Assembly (NCBI GenBank): GCA_002419465.1
Contig: DIGE01000014.1
Coordinates: 372,001-436,000, forward strand
Direction: 5' to 3'
DNA from: Geobacter sp. UBA5730
Lineage (GTDB): Bacteria > Desulfobacterota > Desulfuromonadia > Geobacterales > Pseudopelobacteraceae
Length of the DNA: 64,000 nucleotides
Positions within the stretch are counted from its first letter, which is position 1; each line of letters opens with the position of its first letter. Below are positions 17,332 to 26,864 of the stretch, one piece after another. The notes beneath the pieces are model-generated. The model was not told the DNA's origin, made no database searches, and saw nothing but the letters and a program-made list of their open reading frames with translations. The position numbers and the translations under genes are program-made.

Positions 17332-18741
17332 CTAGACCATTGCCAGTACGACATCCATCATCTCGGTGGCAGTGGTGATCAATTTTGCCGAGGCCTGATA
17401 CGAACGCTGATACTGGATCAGGTTGGCCAGTTCCTCGTCCAGCGAAACCCCCGACTGCGAATCCCGCAGGGTGGTCAACTGCTTCATGAAGGCTTCATCC
17501 TGCTTAACGACGGTGTTGGCCGTCTGCACATCCAGCCCCACCTGTGCCACCAGTGAGTTGTAGTAATTGCTGAAGGTCGAAGTTCCCATGGTGGTGGCGT
17601 CATTCAGCAGTTGGGCCAGAGCCACGGCGTTACTGTTGTCACCGGTGGAGATGGCGCTGCCTGATGCGGCGATGGCGTTAAAATCGATGGCGGGGTCCAG
17701 ACCGATGCTGGCGGCGGTCGAGCCGGTAAAAAAAGCGCCGCCTGGGTTACCTGCGATATCGAACCCTGCGGCATGCTGGGTGTTCACCTCACCCGCGATG
17801 GCGAAGGCCAGCGCATCTACCTGCGTCAGGTAGTCGGGAATGGTGACATCACGCATCTTCAGCGTGGCCCACAACTGACCCCCGGCCGTATCGGAACTGT
17901 AAAAGGGTGTCGCGGATGTTGGGTCAAGCGGGTTCGAGGTAACCCCCAGATAATCGGTCAACGTTACGACCGCCGGGGTGCCGGCGGCATTGACAGTCCC
18001 GAACTGGGAGCCGTTCACCAGGTAATAGTCGGTGCCGGTTGCGGCATCGGTGACATAGACATCGGTGGTGCCATCATCGTTTTCAGTGAATTTGACGCCC
18101 ATCTGTTCAGACAGCTGACGGATCAGGTAATCTCGTTGATCCCGCATCTCATTGGCATTGCCGTCCACCAGTTCGGTGATTTTGATATTACCGTTCAGCA
18201 GCGCAATATCCTTGACCACCCGGTTGATCTCGTTGACCTGCGGGACAACAGCCTCTTCCTGCTGAATGATGGCGTCATTCAAGGTCCGGCTGACATAGTG
18301 AAACTGGTCGGTCAATATCTGGGCACGGGACAACACAGCCTGCCGTTCGGCCTGGCCGGTGGGGTTCAGCGAGAGATCCTGCCAGGAGTTGAAAAACTTG
18401 GTGATCGCCGCTCCGATGCCTTCCTGGGCGATCTCGTTAAAGACCGGTTCGATCTGCTGCAACACCTCAGCCTTGGTGGAGTTATAGCTGGAGGTGGCTC
18501 CGGCGTTGACCAGCTGTTTCTGCAGCAGGCTGTCGTAGTAGCGCTCGACCGTTTGCACCCGCACGCCGGTTCCCAGAGGAAAACCGTTGTGGGTGGTGGG
18601 AGGAGCAGTCTGCAGTACCACCCGCTGGCGCGAATAGCCAGGGGTGTTGACATTGGCGATATTCTCGCTGGTGACCTCGGCAGCCACCTGAAACAGTTTC
18701 AGGCCTGACTTGCCTATTTCAAAGGCTGCACTGATGCCCAT
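17332..18741 (-). CDS. flgK: Flagellar hook-associated protein FlgK (HAP1)
   Basis: First hook-filament junction protein. The N-terminal rod/hook motif (VTSENIANVNTPGYSRQRV) and the C-terminal heptad region (EELANLIQYQRSYQASAKLI) are typical. The protein (469 residues) has a smaller central domain than E. coli FlgK (547). It follows flgN closely; flgN encodes its probable export chaperone. Confidence 0.94.
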   Translation of the reverse strand: MGISAAFEIGKSGLKLFQVAAEVTSENIANVNTPGYSRQRVVLQTAPPTTHNGFPLGTGVRVQTVERYYDSLLQKQLVNAGATSSYNSTKAEVLQQIEPVFNEIAQEGIGAAITKFFNSWQDLSLNPTGQAERQAVLSRAQILTDQFHYVSRTLNDAIIQQEEAVVPQVNEINRVVKDIALLNGNIKITELVDGNANEMRDQRDYLIRQLSEQMGVKFTENDDGTTDVYVTDAATGTDYYLVNGSQFGTVNAAGTPAVVTLTDYLGVTSNPLDPTSATPFYSSDTAGGQLWATLKMRDVTIPDYLTQVDALAFAIAGEVNTQHAAGFDIAGNPGGAFFTGSTAASIGLDPAIDFNAIAASGSAISTGDNSNAVALAQLLNDATTMGTSTFSNYYNSLVAQVGLDVQTANTVVKQDEAFMKQLTTLRDSQSGVSLDEELANLIQYQRSYQASAKLITTATEMMDVVLAMV

Positions 18742-18745
18742 GGTT

Positions 18746-19246
18746 TTATGCCTCCCTGTTGACCATCACGGCGCCGGACTGTGTTCTCTGTATATAGGTG
18801 CCCGACGAACCGTACTGATTGGAAGTGTTCAAAACCCGCAGCAGAAAACCAAGCGACTCATTGACGGTGCCCAGAAAGCGCTCCAGCATCCCGCGGTTTT
18901 GGCGGGCCAGCTGGTTCACCGCAACACCACTCTCCTGCACCTGCCGCTGGAGGGGAGCCAGTTCAGCGGCAGCCTCCCTGGGCAGCTTCGGTAACAACTC
19001 GCTGACGCTCTTTACCGGTGTGCTGCCCAGCTGCCGTGCCAGGACGCCGATGGCATCCCGCAGCGCATCAGCGGTCTTGAACTGACGCATCACCACCGGC
19101 TCCTTCAAGCTGTTCAGCTGCTCCATCCGGGCAGTATCTACTGCCACAATGGCCTGTTGTTCCTCCTGCAGCAGCTGACGCAGATCAGTGAACACCGCCA
19201 GCTGTTGCTGCAGTGCTGCTACCAGGTTGGTTACGGCTGTCGTCAT
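18746..19246 (-). CDS. flgN: Flagellar export chaperone FlgN
   Basis: A 166-residue all-helical protein with the FlgN-family pattern (LRQLLQEEQQAIVAVDTARM, then helices ending in LGFLLRVLNTSNQYGSSGTY). FlgN keeps FlgK and FlgL export-competent, and both follow directly. Its start overlaps the flgJ stop as ATGA, so translation is coupled. Sequence conservation in this family is low; position supports the call. Confidence 0.85.
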   Translation of the reverse strand: MTTAVTNLVAALQQQLAVFTDLRQLLQEEQQAIVAVDTARMEQLNSLKEPVVMRQFKTADALRDAIGVLARQLGSTPVKSVSELLPKLPREAAAELAPLQRQVQESGVAVNQLARQNRGMLERFLGTVNESLGFLLRVLNTSNQYGSSGTYIQRTQSGAVMVNREA

Positions 19247-19626
19247 TGTTCATCACCCAGGGTGGTACGTTTGGTTGGGACTGGCGGTCCTTCATAACGA
19301 CGCAGCAGCTCTTGCTCTACCATGGATGCTATGCCAACCCCTCCCCGGCGGGTGGCAGCCGTGGCATATTCCTGATCCAGCAATGATCGATAGGTCTCTT
19401 CAGCTCGACCACCACCGGTCAACGTGTCCTCCGGTACCGTGGCACGCATTGATTTCAGCATCATACCCACAAACAGTGACTCAAAATCCTGGGAAATCTT
19501 TTTCAACTCTTTACGCTTCGCGTCGGTCAGCGGTTCCTGACCCAGCTTGGCGCGAGCCCCCAGTTGTTCGGCCTGATGCTCCTGCACCAGTGTGGCTGGA
19601 GCTATGGTCAACGTACTGTTCATCAT
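19243..19626 (-). CDS. flgJ: Rod-binding protein FlgJ, N-terminal domain only
   Basis: Rod-assembly scaffold protein. The 127-residue product has the rod-binding core (KKISQDFESLFVGMMLKSMR, EETYRSLLDQEYA) but no C-terminal muramidase, unlike E. coli FlgJ (313 residues). Single-domain FlgJ is common outside Gammaproteobacteria, so a separate peptidoglycan hydrolase must open the wall. Two adjacent ATGs (19626 and 19623) can serve as start. Confidence 0.9.
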   Translation of the reverse strand: MMNSTLTIAPATLVQEHQAEQLGARAKLGQEPLTDAKRKELKKISQDFESLFVGMMLKSMRATVPEDTLTGGGRAEETYRSLLDQEYATAATRRGGVGIASMVEQELLRRYEGPPVPTKRTTLGDEQ

Positions 19627-19673
19627 GGTTACCCTATCGGCATGTCCGGCTGTTTTCTTGACTGCTTAAGCGA

Positions 19674-20762
19674 TTATATGATCACCAGTTCGGCCTGCAG
19701 GGCCCCGGCGGCCTTGATAGCCTGCAGGATGGAGATCAGGTCCCGTGGCGTGACGCCCAGCTGATTCAAGCCCCGCACCACATCACCGATGCTGTTTCCG
19801 GCCGGCACCAGCGACAGCCGCTTCGGCTCCTCCTTTACCTTCAACTCGGTGCGAGGCACCACGGTGGTCTCACCCCTGGAAAGCGGAGCCGGCTGGGACA
19901 CCTTGGGGGTTTCCTTGATGGTCAGGGCAAGGTTGCCATGGGAGACAGCCACTGCGGAGATCTTGACCGCCTCGCCCATCACGATGGTGCCGGTGCGCTC
20001 ATTGACCACCACTCGCGCCGGCACATCCTGGACCACCTCCAGGTTCTCCAGCTGGGCGATAAAGTCCACCGTCCGGTCGGCGAAATCAGAGGGCACCTGT
20101 ACCGTGACCGAACCGCCATCACTGGTAGCGGCACTACCGTTAAACTGCTTATTGATCGCCGCAGCTACCCGTGAAGCGGTGGTAAAATCAGCCTGAGAAA
20201 GGTTTAATCGCATGCTTGACCTGCCAGCCAATACATTGGGCAGCTCACGCTCCACCAAGGCGCCGCCGGCAACCCGACCCGCCGTGGGGTGATTCTTGGT
20301 TGCCGTGGCTCCCTGCCCGCCAAAGGCAAAGGAGTTGGTCAGCACCGAACCCTGCGCTACGGCGTAGATCTGGTTATCAGCACCCCTGAGCGGGGTCATT
20401 ACCAGCGTGCCACCTGCAATGGTCTTGGCGTCACCCAGGGAAGAAACCGTTACGTCCAGCTTGGTACCCTGCTTGGCAAATGGGGGCAAGGTGGCGGTAA
20501 CCATCACGGCAGCCACGTTTTTGACCTTGACGTCAGTGCGGTTGATTGAGATACCCATACGCTCCAAAACATTGACCAACGACTGCACCGGAAACTTGGT
20601 CTGATCACTGTCACCGGAACCGTTCAGGCCCACGACCAGGCCATAGCCCGCCAACTGGTTGTCCCGTACCCCGTCGAAGGCGGCGATATCCTTGATCCGT
20701 GTTGCGTGGACAGGCAGTGCAAAACAGACCAGCACGGCCACAAAGGCAAATATTTTTCCCAT
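19674..20762 (-). CDS. flgI: Flagellar P-ring protein FlgI
   Basis: Forms the periplasmic P ring around the rod. It has a signal peptide (MGKIFAFVAVLVCFALPVHA) followed by the conserved opening TRIKDIAAFDGVRDNQLAGY and GLVVGLNGSGDSD. The C-terminus PRDLISILQAIKAAGALQAE is also characteristic. The start at 20762 is supported by GAGGAG nine bases upstream and the signal peptide. An upstream in-frame ATG inside flgH is rejected. Confidence 0.96.
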   Translation of the reverse strand: MGKIFAFVAVLVCFALPVHATRIKDIAAFDGVRDNQLAGYGLVVGLNGSGDSDQTKFPVQSLVNVLERMGISINRTDVKVKNVAAVMVTATLPPFAKQGTKLDVTVSSLGDAKTIAGGTLVMTPLRGADNQIYAVAQGSVLTNSFAFGGQGATATKNHPTAGRVAGGALVERELPNVLAGRSSMRLNLSQADFTTASRVAAAINKQFNGSAATSDGGSVTVQVPSDFADRTVDFIAQLENLEVVQDVPARVVVNERTGTIVMGEAVKISAVAVSHGNLALTIKETPKVSQPAPLSRGETTVVPRTELKVKEEPKRLSLVPAGNSIGDVVRGLNQLGVTPRDLISILQAIKAAGALQAELVII

Positions 20763-20803
20763 AACGTTACTCCTCACAGCACAACGAAGAGCCTGTTTCT
20801 GAT

Positions 20804-21481
20804 TTAGAAAGGCCATAACTTATCAATCACATTCATCAGCCACCCTGGTTTCTGACGATCCGAGATGATCCCTTCGCCACTGTAGGTGATCTGGGCATCG
20901 GCCACAAATATCGAGTTGATCGTGTTTTCGGCGGTAATATCACGCTGACGGATAACACCTTTGACGGTCACGATCTGATCCTCATTATTAACCTTTACGT
21001 TGCGCCGCCCTTCAACCCGCAGATTGCTATTTGACAGCACATCCACCACCTTGGCCGTGATGGTTGCACTCAGGCTTTCCTTGCGGGTGGTCGAACCGCT
21101 GCCGTCAAAGTTTGAGCTGGCGCTGGCGTTTATCAGCTTTGAGAGGTCGGCAAAGTTGCTGGTGATGATCTTCGACCCTTCCAATCCCAGCATGTTAGGG
21201 ATACCGGCGTTGATTGCCGATGACCGGCCGGTGGCGGTGGTGGCCTGTTTGCTGGCGCTGGCATTCTCAGTGATAACGATGGTGACAATGTCGCCCAGGC
21301 GACGCGCCTTGCCATCCTCGGTCAACGATATGCTGGCGGCTTGCCAGATGGAGCCATTACTGTAATTGGTACTGGGTGGTTTCAGCTGCTGATCAAAGGT
21401 GGGGCTGGCTACCTCGGTCTGTTGCACGACACAGCCGGCCAGCAGCACTGCCGTTACCACCATTCCTGTATAACGTTTCAT
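20804..21481 (-). CDS. flgH: Flagellar L-ring lipoprotein FlgH
   Basis: Outer-membrane L ring. It begins with a lipoprotein signal and lipobox (MKRYTGMVVTAVLLAGC, Cys17). The family blocks SLTEDGKARRLGDIVTIVI, SEN-like NASASKQA, VEGRRNVKVNNEDQIV and the C-terminal ENTINSIFVADAQITYSGEG follow. The start at 21481 has AGGAG ten bases upstream. The presence of P and L rings confirms a Gram-negative envelope. Confidence 0.95.
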   Translation of the reverse strand: MKRYTGMVVTAVLLAGCVVQQTEVASPTFDQQLKPPSTNYSNGSIWQAASISLTEDGKARRLGDIVTIVITENASASKQATTATGRSSAINAGIPNMLGLEGSKIITSNFADLSKLINASASSNFDGSGSTTRKESLSATITAKVVDVLSNSNLRVEGRRNVKVNNEDQIVTVKGVIRQRDITAENTINSIFVADAQITYSGEGIISDRQKPGWLMNVIDKLWPF

Positions 21482-21497
21482 AAAAATCGCTCCTGAC

Positions 21498-22229
21498 TCA
21501 AAAACCGGCCTCAACCGTGGCAGCATCTACTACCCGTGCTGAAAATTCCTTGCGAGAGCTGATATTTTCGACCCGCACCAGATCGCCTACCCCCCCGGAG
21601 CTTTTGGCCCGGCCAGTGACGGTGATCCTGAATCCGGCATGTTCTGCCACGATAGTCACCAACTGGCCACTGCGGATGACCGGCACGTTGGCCAGCTGGT
21701 TGCTCTTGACCGGGGCGCCGGCTCGCACCATGGTCTTCAATTTCTTCCCCACAGCGGCGTTTATCTCCCTGACATGCAGACCGCCGGCCTGGGACACGTC
21801 CCGCTTTTGCAGCTGAAGGTCATCTGCCGCAAGCACAGTGCCTGCCAACAATTGCCGGGCAGCTACCACCATTTCGGTACTGGCATCCACCTGCAAACGC
21901 AGGGAGAGATTCTTTTTAACCTGTCCATTCACCCGCACCAGCAGGACTATACTGACCGGACCCCAACCATCCCAGGCAGCCGGAGCGATCAACTCCAGGT
22001 CACGCACCCCTTTGGGCAACCGGACGCCCTGTGGCACCGACAGCTGGCGCACAGCAACTTCCCATCCCCGCCCCGCCAGCCTGTCAACCAGAAAACGATC
22101 AACCGCTGCCCTGATCTCCTGCTCCGATAACAACTGGCCGTTGGCATCACCTGCTGCGTGCACACGGTTACCATGCACGCACACCAGCAGGACCAACAGA
22201 CATGCCAACCATAGTGTACGATAGCTCAT
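21498..22229 (-). CDS. flgA: P-ring assembly chaperone FlgA
   Basis: Periplasmic chaperone for FlgI. It has a signal peptide (about 1-25), a variable middle part, and a C-terminal SAF domain (VVAARQLLAGTVLAADDLQL, RAGAPVKSNQLANVPVIRSG). The gene sits directly before flgH and flgI, overlapping neither by more than a few bases. Confidence 0.9.
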   Translation of the reverse strand: MSYRTLWLACLLVLLVCVHGNRVHAAGDANGQLLSEQEIRAAVDRFLVDRLAGRGWEVAVRQLSVPQGVRLPKGVRDLELIAPAAWDGWGPVSIVLLVRVNGQVKKNLSLRLQVDASTEMVVAARQLLAGTVLAADDLQLQKRDVSQAGGLHVREINAAVGKKLKTMVRAGAPVKSNQLANVPVIRSGQLVTIVAEHAGFRITVTGRAKSSGGVGDLVRVENISSRKEFSARVVDAATVEAGF

Positions 22230-22232
22230 CGG

Positions 22233-23021
22233 TTACCGCTTCAGGTTGTTCGCCAGCTGCAGCATCTCGTCAGAGGTGGTGATCGCCTTTGAATTGGCCT
22301 CATAGGCCCGCTGACCGATGATCATGTTAACCATTTCAGTGGCCACATCGACGTTGCTCATCTCCAAAAAGCCCTGCATGACGGTGCCAAAGGCATCCTG
22401 ACCCGGCGTACCGGTGGTGGCGTTACCGGAGGCATCGGTCTGCTGGTAGAAGTTTCTGCCCATGGAAGAGAGGCCGGCCGGATTGGTGAAGTTGGCCAAC
22501 TGAATATTACCCACGGTTGAAGGTGCGGTCTGCCCGGCCTGCACCGCCGAAACAGTGCCGTCAGTGCCGATGGTGATCTTGGTTGAGTTGTTCGGGATCA
22601 CGATCTCCGGCAGCATCGGATAGCCTTCCGGGGTTACTACCCGGCCGTTACTGTCCATCTTGAATGCTCCCGCTCTCGAGTATGCCGTACTGCCGTCCGG
22701 CATCTGGATCTGGAAAAAGCCATTGCCCTCAATGGCGACGTCCAGCGCACCACCGGTATTTTGGAAGTCACCGGGGTCAAACTGTTTGGAGACCGCAGCC
22801 AACCGGACCCCCATACCAAACTGAATTCCCGCTGGAATCTGGTTTGCATTCGTGGAGGGTGACCCCGGATTCTGAACAGTCTGGTACATCAGGTCCTGAA
22901 AATCGGGACGACTCTTCTTGAAACCGGTCGTATTGACGTTGGCCAGGTTGTTGGCAATGACATCAATATTCTGGGTCTGGGCATTCATGCCGGACGCGGC
23001 AGTCCATAGCGATCTCATCAT
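22233..23021 (-). CDS. flgG: Distal rod protein FlgG
   Basis: Main component of the distal rod. N-terminal motif (MMRSLWTAASGMNAQTQNID, NNLANVNTTGFKKSRPDFQD) and the C-terminal NVDVATEMVNMIIGQRAYEA are diagnostic. Length is 262, as usual. The 55-bp gap before it, after flgF, is the largest among the late rod genes. Confidence 0.95.
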   Translation of the reverse strand: MMRSLWTAASGMNAQTQNIDVIANNLANVNTTGFKKSRPDFQDLMYQTVQNPGSPSTNANQIPAGIQFGMGVRLAAVSKQFDPGDFQNTGGALDVAIEGNGFFQIQMPDGSTAYSRAGAFKMDSNGRVVTPEGYPMLPEIVIPNNSTKITIGTDGTVSAVQAGQTAPSTVGNIQLANFTNPAGLSSMGRNFYQQTDASGNATTGTPGQDAFGTVMQGFLEMSNVDVATEMVNMIIGQRAYEANSKAITTSDEMLQLANNLKR

Positions 23022-23076
23022 GGCTGATTACTCCTTTTCTAAGTTACGTGAGTGGTGCAAAGGTAAACCAGCCCCG

Positions 23077-23847
23077 CTACACCCGGGCCAGTTCGTTAAC
23101 CGCCTTGGCCGCCATATCGTCATAGTTACGCACCACCCGTTGGCAACTCTCAAAAAAACGGCTGGCCTCAACCATCTGGACCATCTCGGAAATAGAATCG
23201 ACATTGGACTGCTCCAAAGCCCCCTGGGCTACCGTGGTCAGGGCTCCGGCTGCCTGGGGTGCCGCCGTGCCGACTGCTGCACCCGGCACAAACAGGGTAC
23301 CAGCCACCTTGGTCAGCTGATACGGCTTGGGGAAATCCACAATCGCCAGACTGCCAATCGCCTCGCCGTTCAATGTGACGTTGCCCTGATGGTCCACCAC
23401 CGGCTTGCCGCCGCCGGCCTGAGCGGCCACATCAATCCTGATCGGCTGTTGGTCGGCACTGGAAAGAACGGGATAACCGTTGGCAGTCACCAAGGTACCG
23501 TCGCCGGACAGACGAAAGTGACCTTGGCGGGTGTAGGCCACACCATCAGGGGTGCTGACCACAAAAAAACCATCCCCTTGCAACGCCATATCAAGCGGAT
23601 TGCCGGTCTGAACCATGGCACCTGCCGAGTGGTCGGTCACCATCCGCCCCTGCAGCAACACCGGATCAGCGGTCTGGTTAGAAGGTACCGCTGGAGGATT
23701 TCGGGTGCCAGCCAGCACACTTTCAAAGGCCAGCCGGTCCTTCTTGAAACCACTGGTATTGACATTGGCCAGATTGGATGCAATCACGTCCAGCCGTTGC
23801 ATAGCGGCCAGATTGCCCGCCAGAGCCGAATACATGCCACCGTTCAT
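23077..23847 (-). CDS. flgF: Proximal rod protein FlgF
   Basis: Proximal rod component related to FlgG. It opens MNGGMYSALAGNLAAMQRLD with SNLANVNTSGFKKDRLAFES, and ends with the rod-family helix SISEMVQMVEASRFFESCQR. The order flgF-flgG and the divergent middle part separate it from FlgG. It starts 13 bp after fliA. Confidence 0.92.
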   Translation of the reverse strand: MNGGMYSALAGNLAAMQRLDVIASNLANVNTSGFKKDRLAFESVLAGTRNPPAVPSNQTADPVLLQGRMVTDHSAGAMVQTGNPLDMALQGDGFFVVSTPDGVAYTRQGHFRLSGDGTLVTANGYPVLSSADQQPIRIDVAAQAGGGKPVVDHQGNVTLNGEAIGSLAIVDFPKPYQLTKVAGTLFVPGAAVGTAAPQAAGALTTVAQGALEQSNVDSISEMVQMVEASRFFESCQRVVRNYDDMAAKAVNELARV

Positions 23848-23860
23848 GGGAAACTCCTTT

Positions 23861-24613
23861 TCAGGGACGAAACTGTTTCATCTTACCCTTCAGCCTGGCC
23901 ATGGCCTGGCTGAGAATCTGGCAGATGCGGGACTCAGTCAGTCCCATGATCGCCCCAATCTCCTTCAGGTTCAGTTCTTCGTAATAGTATAACGTTACCG
24001 CCAAACGCTCCTTTTCAGGCATCGACTCAATGGCTGTTCCCAATGCTTCGCTCAACTGGGTTGCCATGGCTCTACTCTGAGGGCCTTTGCATTCATCATC
24101 CCCCAGCACGTCCGCCAGACTCAAGGGATGCCCCTCCTCATCATCCCAGCTGTCATCGATACTGACAAACGAGAATTCATGCACCTCATCAAGCAGCTGA
24201 TGGTAATCGCCAATCGTTAACTGCAGGGCCTGGGCCATCTCAACATCCTCGGGGTTACGCCCCAACAGATGCTCTAACTTATGCATTTCCCGTTCCACCA
24301 GCTTGCACTTTTCGCGAACGGTACGGCTCAACGGATCGCAGGCCCGCAATTCGTCAATGATGGCGCCACGAACATGCTGTTCGGCAAAGGTCTTGAACTG
24401 CACCCCCCTGCTCGGGTCAAAGCGATCCGCCGCATGGATCAAACCGATGATCGCCGCACTGGTCAAGTCCTGGGGATCAATATGGGCGGGGACCTGGGCT
24501 ACAAAGCGAGCCACCAGGTAACGTACCAGAGGCAGATGCTGAACAATGATGGTCTCACGGGTCTGATGGGCTCGCTCACCGGTCTGTTCTTCGTATGCCC
24601 GCAGGCGGCTCAC
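23861..24613 (-). CDS. fliA: Flagellar sigma factor FliA (sigma-28)
   Basis: RNA polymerase sigma factor for late flagellar and chemotaxis genes. Region 2 (LPLVRYLVARFVAQVPAHID, GLIHAADRFDPSRGVQFKTF) and region 4 (LAVTLYYYEELNLKEIGAIM, LTESRICQILSQAMARLKGK) are intact. The start is GTG and overlaps the flhG stop as GTGA. No flgM anti-sigma gene was recognised in the window. A matching promoter lies upstream of cheY (49699-49725). Confidence 0.95.
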   Translation of the reverse strand: MSRLRAYEEQTGERAHQTRETIIVQHLPLVRYLVARFVAQVPAHIDPQDLTSAAIIGLIHAADRFDPSRGVQFKTFAEQHVRGAIIDELRACDPLSRTVREKCKLVEREMHKLEHLLGRNPEDVEMAQALQLTIGDYHQLLDEVHEFSFVSIDDSWDDEEGHPLSLADVLGDDECKGPQSRAMATQLSEALGTAIESMPEKERLAVTLYYYEELNLKEIGAIMGLTESRICQILSQAMARLKGKMKQFRP

Positions 24614-25542
24614 TGCTGTTCACCGGCCGGCAGATCAAGATAGCGCCTGAAGAAGAACTGAATATTGCCTTTCAGCCTGGTTTGACGGCTGTTTTCAGTG
24701 ATGCGACGCGCCAGGGTGCTGAAACAGCTGGCGGCTTCCGAATCTGGAAACAGCTCAAAGACCGCCTTTTGCTTTTTGACCGCCTCGATCAGCCGCTCGT
24801 CCCTGACCACGCACCCCAGGTAGTCCAGCGAGATGTCAAGAAACCGGCCTGCCACGTTGGCCAGCTTTCGAAACACCTCCAGGGCATCCTCACTGTCCCG
24901 CGCCATATTGACCAGCACCTTGAAGTGATGTTCTGAATAGCGCGTGGCCAGCAGTTTGATCAGGGCGTAGGCGTCGGTGATGGAGGTCGGCTCCGGGGAA
25001 ACCACCACGATGATCTCCTGGGCAGCCACAGTAAAGTAGGTCACATTGTCAGAGATGCCGGCCTCGGTATCGATGATCATCACATCAAAGGTTTCCTCAA
25101 GCATGTCCAGCTCATCAAGCAACTTGAGTTTTTCATGCTGGCCCAGACTGGTGTACTCCTGCACTCCCGAGCCGGCCGGAATCAACTTGATATTCTGGTT
25201 AACCTCAACAATGATCTCCGCAAGGCCGCACTCGCCAGACAGGACATGATTCAGGTTGTACTGGGGCGAAAGACCCAGCAAGACATCCAGATTACCCACC
25301 CCCAGGTCTGCGTCAACAATCAGCACCTTCTTGCCTTGGTCAGACAAGGCCATGGCAAGGTTCGCCACCACATTGCTCTTGCCCACCCCACCCTTGCCAC
25401 TGGTGACTGAAATTACCCGAATCCCCTGCTGGCCGGGAGCCGCCGTATCAGACGCGGTACCGTTCTGTGACGGCCGCTTGGCGCTACGAGCCATCTGTCG
25501 CAGGGTATCTGCCTGGTCACCAGTACCACGCACACTGCTCAT
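24610..25542 (-). CDS. flhG: Flagellar number regulator FlhG (FleN), MinD-like ATPase
   Basis: ParA/MinD-family ATPase that limits the number of flagella and works with FlhF. It shows the deviant Walker A TSGKGGVGKSNVVANLAMAL, then VLIVDADLGVGNLDVLLGL and DVMIIDTEAGISDNV. It overlaps flhF and fliA by four bases at each end (ATGA and GTGA). The flhF-flhG-fliA order is typical of polarly flagellated bacteria. Confidence 0.95.
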   Translation of the reverse strand: MSSVRGTGDQADTLRQMARSAKRPSQNGTASDTAAPGQQGIRVISVTSGKGGVGKSNVVANLAMALSDQGKKVLIVDADLGVGNLDVLLGLSPQYNLNHVLSGECGLAEIIVEVNQNIKLIPAGSGVQEYTSLGQHEKLKLLDELDMLEETFDVMIIDTEAGISDNVTYFTVAAQEIIVVVSPEPTSITDAYALIKLLATRYSEHHFKVLVNMARDSEDALEVFRKLANVAGRFLDISLDYLGCVVRDERLIEAVKKQKAVFELFPDSEAASCFSTLARRITENSRQTRLKGNIQFFFRRYLDLPAGEQQ

Positions 25543-26864
25543 GCCTCCGCCCCCCTCAGAATCAACTCCGCCAGCTTCTCCGAGGTAGCCACCTCAATAT
25601 CCTCGGGCACCCGCTGGCCGGTGGTGAAGTAGGCGATCTGCAAATTCGCCTTGAATAACAGGTTTACGATACAGCCAAAACTTTCACACTCATCCAGCTT
25701 GGTAAAGACCACCTTGCTGATGGTAAAGGTGCTGAACCGCTTGAGAATTTCCTCAAGTTCCCGATCCTTGGTAGTGGCAGACAGACAAAGATAGGTGTCA
25801 GCCTGGACCCCTTCAAGAAACCCCTTCATCTCGTCCAGCTTTTCCGTATCCTTGTGACTTCTTCCGGCGGTATCAACCAGGATCAGGTCGCAGTCGGCGT
25901 GTCGCTCCACGGCCCGCTCCAACTCCTTGGGGGTTGAAGCCACCTCCAGGGGGATACCCATGATCTTGGTATACGTCTTGAGCTGTTCCACGGCTCCCAC
26001 CCGGAAGATATCCATGGTAATCAGGGCCACCTTGTTGCCACGATTCAGTGCGTACATGGCGGCCAGCTTGGCGGTGGTGGTGGTTTTGCCCACTCCGGTA
26101 GGTCCGACCAGGGCGATGATCCGTGGTGCGTTTTTTTTCAATCGCAGGTTGCCGGTGAACTTGATCAACCGGCCAAAGGCCGTTCCCAGCCGGCCGGCGA
26201 TGGTCTGTTCCTCCTGCTCGGCAGGCAGGGTGTTGAGGGTGACGATGATTTTCTCCATCACCTCCCGGTCAATCCCCTGACGCTCCAGTTCCTGGGCCAG
26301 GGGAGAAGGCAGATCGGCAGTCTCTGACGGTTTTTCTTCACCAGCGGCGTCAGGCCACTGTACCGTCTGGACCGCTCCCTCCCGATGCCGGGTGAGCGTG
26401 TTCAACAGCAGTTTTTTAATCTCTTCCAGATCTTGCCGGGGGATATTGTTGAGATTGATCCCGGCCACCTCTGTCGACCTGGCGCCATCCTCGTCGGGCG
26501 GAGCCAGCACGGTCTGCCGTTGGCGCAGTTCCTCATCACGCTTCGCAAGTTGCTCAACCCGTTCCCGCAATTCACGCAACTCACGAGCCAGTGGTGCCAG
26601 CATGGAGCTCTCGAACTCCTCTTTGGCAGTGCGTTGCCGCTCAGGTCGCTCAAGCCGTTCCCGCGGCGCTGCCGGAGGCTGCTGTAGCGGGCGATGAGGA
26701 TCAATGGCCGCGGTTACCTTCACCACCTGCTTGCTGAAAAAACCCAGGATTCCGCCCTGACGCTCCTTCTTGGTGGACAGGATCATGGCATCGGGGCCGA
26801 GTTCCGCTTTCACCTGACGCAGCGCCTCGGCCATGGTGGCTGCCTGAAACGTTTTAACCAGCAT
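25539..26864 (-). CDS. flhF: Flagellar placement GTPase FlhF
   Basis: SRP-type GTPase that sets the site of flagellar assembly, usually polar. The C-terminal NG domain has G1 GPTGVGKTTTTAKLAA, DTAGRSHKDTEKL (G3) and TKLDECESFG (G4). The N-terminal B domain begins MLVKTFQAATMAEALRQV, with a charged, low-complexity linker (about 75-130). It overlaps flhA by 11 bp. Confidence 0.95.
   Translation of the reverse strand: MLVKTFQAATMAEALRQVKAELGPDAMILSTKKERQGGILGFFSKQVVKVTAAIDPHRPLQQPPAAPRERLERPERQRTAKEEFESSMLAPLARELRELRERVEQLAKRDEELRQRQTVLAPPDEDGARSTEVAGINLNNIPRQDLEEIKKLLLNTLTRHREGAVQTVQWPDAAGEEKPSETADLPSPLAQELERQGIDREVMEKIIVTLNTLPAEQEEQTIAGRLGTAFGRLIKFTGNLRLKKNAPRIIALVGPTGVGKTTTTAKLAAMYALNRGNKVALITMDIFRVGAVEQLKTYTKIMGIPLEVASTPKELERAVERHADCDLILVDTAGRSHKDTEKLDEMKGFLEGVQADTYLCLSATTKDRELEEILKRFSTFTISKVVFTKLDECESFGCIVNLLFKANLQIAYFTTGQRVPEDIEVATSEKLAELILRGAEA

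Noticed and set aside
17773..18708. Long plus-strand open frame opposite flgK
   Set aside because: Antisense shadow; the flgK product is complete and diagnostic.
23056..23070. TGGTTT...TTGCA upstream of flgG resembling sigma-54
   Set aside because: The spacing between GG and GC is one base too short, which normally abolishes sigma-54 promoter function.
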